DNA of 15,604 bases from Propionibacteriaceae bacterium. Lineage in GTDB: Bacteria; Actinomycetota; Actinomycetes; Propionibacteriales; Propionibacteriaceae. A program made the translations under genes and the position numbers. Below, one piece after another: positions 11,745 to 15,604 of this stretch; position 1 is the stretch's first letter, and each line of letters starts with the position of its first letter. The notes under the pieces were generated by a model, which had not been told where the DNA came from, made no database searches, and was given only the letters and a program-made list of their open reading frames with translations. Location of the stretch: assembly GCA_009787035.1 (NCBI GenBank), contig WRGV01000002.1:1-15604 (forward strand), read 5' to 3'.

Positions 11745-14700
11745 TCACCAGCGCGCGATGTTCGGATGCACCTTGCGCAGGCTGAGGGCCACGCCGGCCA
11801 TGGCCAGCAGTGCCAGGCAAGCCAGCAGGCCCGTCGCGGGGCCACCGCCCACCAGGCCGCCGCCGGTCGGCACCGTCGCACCGCCGCTCTGCGTGCCGGA
11901 GCCGCCGCCGGTCGGGGCCGTCGGCGCCTTGGGCACGGTGAACGTGGCCGAGACCGAGCCGGAGACCGAGCCGGAGATGACCACGGTGTGCGTGCCGGTG
12001 CCCAGGCCATCGGTCGGGACATCGACCCAGATGTATCCGTCATCGTCGGTCGTGATCCGGCTGGGATCCAGCGACTTGCCGTCCAGCGTCGCGGTGAGCG
12101 TCTCCGACGGCAGGAAGCCGGCAGCGACCAGCGTCTGCTCCTCGCCGGGGAGCACCGAGTCGTTCTCCAGGGCCGCATCGATGAAGTTGACCGGCAGATT
12201 GGCGATCTTGGTGCCGTTCAGCGAGACGGTCACGGCGCCCACCACGGGCTTGTCCGCGGTGGCCTTGATGGTGTACGTGCCGTCGCCGTTGTCGGTGATG
12301 GACGACACCGTGATCGACGGGTCGGATGTCGTGACGGTCAACTGGCTGGCCGCGCCGGACAGCCCGGCGCCGCTGGCGTCCTTGACGGTCGCGGTGATCG
12401 TGTAGGCGTCCGTGCCGTCGGCCAGACGGGCGGCGCCGTTGGTCTGCGCGGACTTGTCCGTGCCGACCGACGCCGTCGAGTTGGAGACGCACGCCAGCGG
12501 GGACGTGGTGGCGGCCATCAGCTCGCCGACACCCCACTGGGCACCGGACTGGTAGCCCTTGTCACTCGGGTCAGCCCAGTTGGTCAGGCTGACGCGGTGT
12601 CCCGCGGTGCCGTCGTCCACCTGGAAGTCGAGGCCCTGATAGGTGCCCGCCCCGCCCAGGCCGTCCATCTTGAAGGACGCCTCGACGGTGTAGCCCGTGG
12701 CGGTGCTCACGACCGCGGAGGTGCCCATCAGATCGGCGTTGCCGTTGTTGACGGTCACGACGTTGTCGCGGTTGATCTGGATCTGCGTCATGTCAGGGCT
12801 GTAGGCGCTCGCCTTGGTGTTGCCCCGGTCGATGTAGATCTCGACGCCGTCCTTCTCGTACCAGTTGGACGAGCTGGTGTCGGGCGTCGCGTCGGGCACC
12901 GTGGCCAGCACGTACAGCATGTCGCCCGACCACAGCGTCTTGAAGGTGCCGATCGTGGGCGTGGTGGCCGTGGTCTGCGAGCTCACGATGCTGGTGGTCA
13001 CCGCGGGTGCGCTGGCCCACACCGGGTCGTCCGCGTTCCCGTCGATCGTCGGCAGGCACGAGGCCTCGGGGATCTCCATGAAGCTGAGCGGCTGCAGCAG
13101 GGTGAGGACGCCGTCCACGCCGATGCTCCACGTGACCGGATCGGTGGTTGCACCGGCGATCGCCACGTTGAAGTTCTCCGAGGAACCGACCTTCGCATCC
13201 GAGGGCAGCGGGAGCTTCACCACCAGCGCGTAGCTGGAGCCCTTGTCGACGACGGCCGCCGTGGCGCCCGCGCCGGTCACGGCGCCGGTGAGGCGGTTGA
13301 CCGTGTATGTGGTGCCAGCGAGCGTCAGCGTCACGACATCGGCCGAGCTGGCGCTGGAGTCGTTGACATCGACATAGACCGTCAGGCCATCGGCTCCCCA
13401 ACGGGGCTCGAAGGTCGCCACGCCGTTGCCGATGGACTGCATCGGCAGCTTGGCCCACTCCGAGGAGTTGACGCCGTCAGTGGTTGCCGAGATGTTGCCC
13501 GTCGTTGCATCGGTGCCGAACACGTTGGCCGACTGGGCCAGCGGGCCGAGCGTGCAGCCGTCCGGATTGATGTTGTCCTGGTCGATCGCGCCGCAGTAGG
13601 CGGGCTTGTCTTGCAGGTTCCCGTCGAACAGCAGCGGGGCCTTGGCCTGCCCCAGCCACGACTGCGCGTCGTCCAGACCCCACAGCGTGACCGAGAAGAG
13701 CTGCCCCGTGGCGGCGTCGAACTGGCGGAACGCGTTGAACAGATCCTGGTAGTAGTAGCCCTGTGCGGTGAGCAGGGCCGTGGTGGACGTCGTGCCCACG
13801 GGCACGTCCAGCTCGGTGATCGCGGTCTGCATGGGGGCGCCGTCGGCGCTCTTGAGGGCCGCGAACTTTTGCAGCGGAGCCACGACGTTGGCGGCCGGAA
13901 CCGTCATGCCCTGGTTCAGGTGTGCCTGCGAGCCGATGCCGTCGACCTGCACGCCCGCGGCGGTCAGGCGGTTGACCTCGTCGATCATCCGCTGCGTCTT
14001 GGCGGCGTCATTCTCGAAGCTGTAGTCGTTGATGAACAGCTTGACCGGACGGTCAGAGCCAGGGGCGGCGTAGGTGTGGTTGAACGCCTGGTCGGCATCC
14101 TGGAAGGCCAGGTTGATCCAGTTGGGGCCCAGAACCTGATACCAGCGGCTGTCGCGCAGCCCATCGGGGGTCGCGGTGTCGGCGATCGCCTCGTTGACGA
14201 CGTCGAACGCCACGAGCGGGTTGGTGTCGGAGCCGAACAGCCCCCAGCCGTCGGACAGGTACTTGGCGACAAAGTTGATGTGTGCCTGCAGCCGGTCGGC
14301 CAGGATCTTCTGGTCGGCGGCCGAGTTGGTCAGCGGCGTGTCGTCGGTCGGTGAGACGTTGAAGAACCACGTCGGCATCTGATGGCCCTCGTACCAGGCC
14401 AGGTTGTGCCCGTAGACGCGCAGATGGTTCTGCTGGGCGAAGTCCATCGTCTCGTCGGCCAGCGCATTGTCGGTGACGAACGAGCCGTCGGCGTTGTACC
14501 ACTGGTCGGGCTTCATCGCGTTCTCGGCGGTGACCTGATCGAAGTGGTACGCGGTCAACTGTCCGGCCGGGCCCTCCATCTGGGCCTGGCTGACGGCGAC
14601 ACCGACCGGGAAGTCGACGGTGCTCTTGAGCGGGACCCCGGACAGGTTCGGCTGCACGTTGGGTGCGGTGAACGAGATGTCGTCGATGCAGAAATCGCTG

Positions 14701-15604
14701 GTGTTGCCGGCGCTGTTGCTGTTGTAGTGCGTCTCGAAGTAGACGGTGGCATCCCCCGGATAGTTCGGCATCGTGAAGGTGCCGCCGACCTGGCTCCAGC
14801 CGGTGTTGGTGACCGTGCCGACGTTGCTGATCAGGTTCGGGTACTCGTTGACCGTGCTGCCGGGCAGATGCGCCGAGAGCACGACGGTGTCGGTGGGCTG
14901 GTCGGCCGCGAAGCGCATCCAGGCCGAGAAGGTGTACGTCGTACCCGGCGTCAGCACGCCCGTGGCGTTGTACGCGAGGCCGGCGTTGCTGTAGCCGCGA
15001 TCGGAGACGCAGGCGGCGTAGGTGCCGCTGTGCACGTCAGTGCTCTCGACGGCGACCGTCGGGTTGGCCGATGCGTTGCCCTGGGTGGGGCCCCAGCCGT
15101 CCAGCGTGCCGTCCTCGAAGCCGGTGCTGATGGCGGCCGTGGACGTCGTGGGCGCGGGCGTCGTGACGGTGAGGTCGTCGACGAGGTAGGACGGGAAGGG
15201 GGCGCTGCCGCCGCTGTCGATGTAGAGCTTGGTGTTGGCTGCGGTGGCGTCGGTCGGGACGGTGAAGGTGCCGGAGACGGTCGTCCATGCGGAGTCGGTG
15301 ATGGAGGTGCTGCCGGGGACCCAGGCGTATTTGTTGCCGGTGGCCGTGTCGGAGTTGAGGGTGAAGTGGACGTCGGCGGTGCTGGTGTCGCCGGCGAGGA
15401 GGCGGACCTTCATGGTGGCGGTGTAGGTCTGGCCGGGCTGGAGGACGCCGGTGGGTGACTGGATGCCGAAGTAGCTGTTGGTGCGGTTGGTGACCTGGAG
15501 CACCTGGTTGTTGGCGTTGTCCGGGTCGGCCACGTAGGTCAGCGTCGGGCTGCCGTCTTGGGTCCAGGGGCTCAGCGGATCGAACGGCAGACTCCACACG
15601 GTGG
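11745..15604 (-). CDS. Multimodular endo-1,4-beta-xylanase, GH10 (5' end outside window)
   Basis: The enzyme cleaves the xylan backbone with retention. The 1,284 visible residues contain two CBM4/9-type carbohydrate-binding modules (about 10-147 and 157-312) and a GH10 domain (about 322-672). A CBM9-like segment (690-835), a CBM9 module (845-1030), two Ig-like domains (1060-1142, 1143-1222), a Gly/Ser/Thr linker, a membrane helix (1258-1274) and a basic tail follow. GH10 active-site residues are present: ENAMK (Lys363), His398, Trp402, VVNE with acid/base Glu470, SQAH (Gln558, His560), nucleophile Glu596 (ITELDV) and Trp640. The usual His after Trp402 is Tyr403. No signal peptide is seen because the gene continues past base 15604; the GTG at 15599 is not the real start. 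Before the last helix GGPATG sits where an LPxTG sortase motif would be. It is probably exported and surface-anchored for plant xylan. Confidence 0.93.
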   Translation of the reverse strand, partial: TVWSLPFDPLSPWTQDGSPTLTYVADPDNANNQVLQVTNRTNSYFGIQSPTGVLQPGQTYTATMKVRLLAGDTSTADVHFTLNSDTATGNKYAWVPGSTSITDSAWTTVSGTFTVPTDATAANTKLYIDSGGSAPFPSYLVDDLTVTTPAPTTSTAAISTGFEDGTLDGWGPTQGNASANPTVAVESTDVHSGTYAACVSDRGYSNAGLAYNATGVLTPGTTYTFSAWMRFAADQPTDTVVLSAHLPGSTVNEYPNLISNVGTVTNTGWSQVGGTFTMPNYPGDATVYFETHYNSNSAGNTSDFCIDDISFTAPNVQPNLSGVPLKSTVDFPVGVAVSQAQMEGPAGQLTAYHFDQVTAENAMKPDQWYNADGSFVTDNALADETMDFAQQNHLRVYGHNLAWYEGHQMPTWFFNVSPTDDTPLTNSAADQKILADRLQAHINFVAKYLSDGWGLFGSDTNPLVAFDVVNEAIADTATPDGLRDSRWYQVLGPNWINLAFQDADQAFNHTYAAPGSDRPVKLFINDYSFENDAAKTQRMIDEVNRLTAAGVQVDGIGSQAHLNQGMTVPAANVVAPLQKFAALKSADGAPMQTAITELDVPVGTTSTTALLTAQGYYYQDLFNAFRQFDAATGQLFSVTLWGLDDAQSWLGQAKAPLLFDGNLQDKPAYCGAIDQDNINPDGCTLGPLAQSANVFGTDATTGNISATTDGVNSSEWAKLPMQSIGNGVATFEPRWGADGLTVYVDVNDSSASSADVVTLTLAGTTYTVNRLTGAVTGAGATAAVVDKGSSYALVVKLPLPSDAKVGSSENFNVAIAGATTDPVTWSIGVDGVLTLLQPLSFMEIPEASCLPTIDGNADDPVWASAPAVTTSIVSSQTTATTPTIGTFKTLWSGDMLYVLATVPDATPDTSSSNWYEKDGVEIYIDRGNTKASAYSPDMTQIQINRDNVVTVNNGNADLMGTSAVVSTATGYTVEASFKMDGLGGAGTYQGLDFQVDDGTAGHRVSLTNWADPSDKGYQSGAQWGVGELMAATTSPLACVSNSTASVGTDKSAQTNGAARLADGTDAYTITATVKDASGAGLSGAASQLTVTTSDPSITVSSITDNGDGTYTIKATADKPVVGAVTVSLNGTKIANLPVNFIDAALENDSVLPGEEQTLVAAGFLPSETLTATLDGKSLDPSRITTDDDGYIWVDVPTDGLGTGTHTVVISGSVSGSVSATFTVPKAPTAPTGGGSGTQSGGATVPTGGGLVGGGPATGLLACLALLAMAGVALSLRKVHPNIARW

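Noticed and set aside
11742..14354. Plus-strand open frame of 870 codons antisense to the xylanase
   Set aside because: It is repetitive Gly/Arg/Val-rich shadow translation without motifs. The minus strand encodes an unmistakable GH10 enzyme with all active-site residues.

Overview
The window comes from a high-GC Gram-positive bacterium (Actinomycetota). The evidence is the strong G/C bias at third codon positions, ribosomal proteins of actinobacterial type, several genes that look leaderless (a TANNNT -10 element exactly 7 nt before the start codon), a tRNA gene without encoded CCA, and a gene neighbourhood known from corynebacteria and mycobacteria. I cannot assign a family or genus.

Layout. 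(1) 1-2146: end of the spc ribosomal operon, rplF (partial)-rplR-rpsE-rpmD-rplO, closed by a strong intrinsic terminator directly after rplO; secY and adk do not follow. (2) 2147-3338: tRNA-Arg(CCU), then about 390 nt without a gene, partly AT-rich and holding a long hairpin, then a small unknown gene with a leaderless promoter and two 66-bp structured direct repeats. (3) 3339-5013, minus strand: 5-formyltetrahydrofolate cyclo-ligase -> FmdB/Ruc-like zinc-ribbon protein -> SAF-domain (CpaB-like) membrane protein. (4) 5032-7902, plus strand: gephyrin/MoeA-like protein -> RimJ-like acetyltransferase -> three-helix membrane protein. This is the order of moeA1-rimJ-Rv0996 in Mycobacterium tuberculosis and matches the Glp/GlpR division module of Corynebacterium. 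The divergent blocks 3 and 4 face each other across 18 nt and appear to share one symmetrical -10 element. (5) 7924-9189, minus: an enolase paralogue that has lost several catalytic residues. (6) 9465-11446, plus: AbrB/SpoVT-type regulator followed by an ABC1/UbiB-like atypical kinase. (7) 11447-11744: remnant of a DUF559-type endonuclease gene and two hairpins separating convergent genes. (8) 11745-15604, minus: a multimodular GH10 xylanase (CBM4/9 x2, GH10, CBM9, Ig-like domains, C-terminal anchor), cut by the window edge.

How the genes may work together. The gephyrin-like protein lacks the Asp and the Gly/Ser-rich motif expected of a working molybdotransferase and is linked to a membrane partner gene. 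I therefore read it as a scaffold for the cell-division machinery rather than a cofactor enzyme. The enolase paralogue is a second case of a core-metabolism fold kept while active-site loops decayed. The AbrB-ABC1 kinase pair looks like a two-gene unit of unknown physiological role. The xylanase points to growth on plant polysaccharide.
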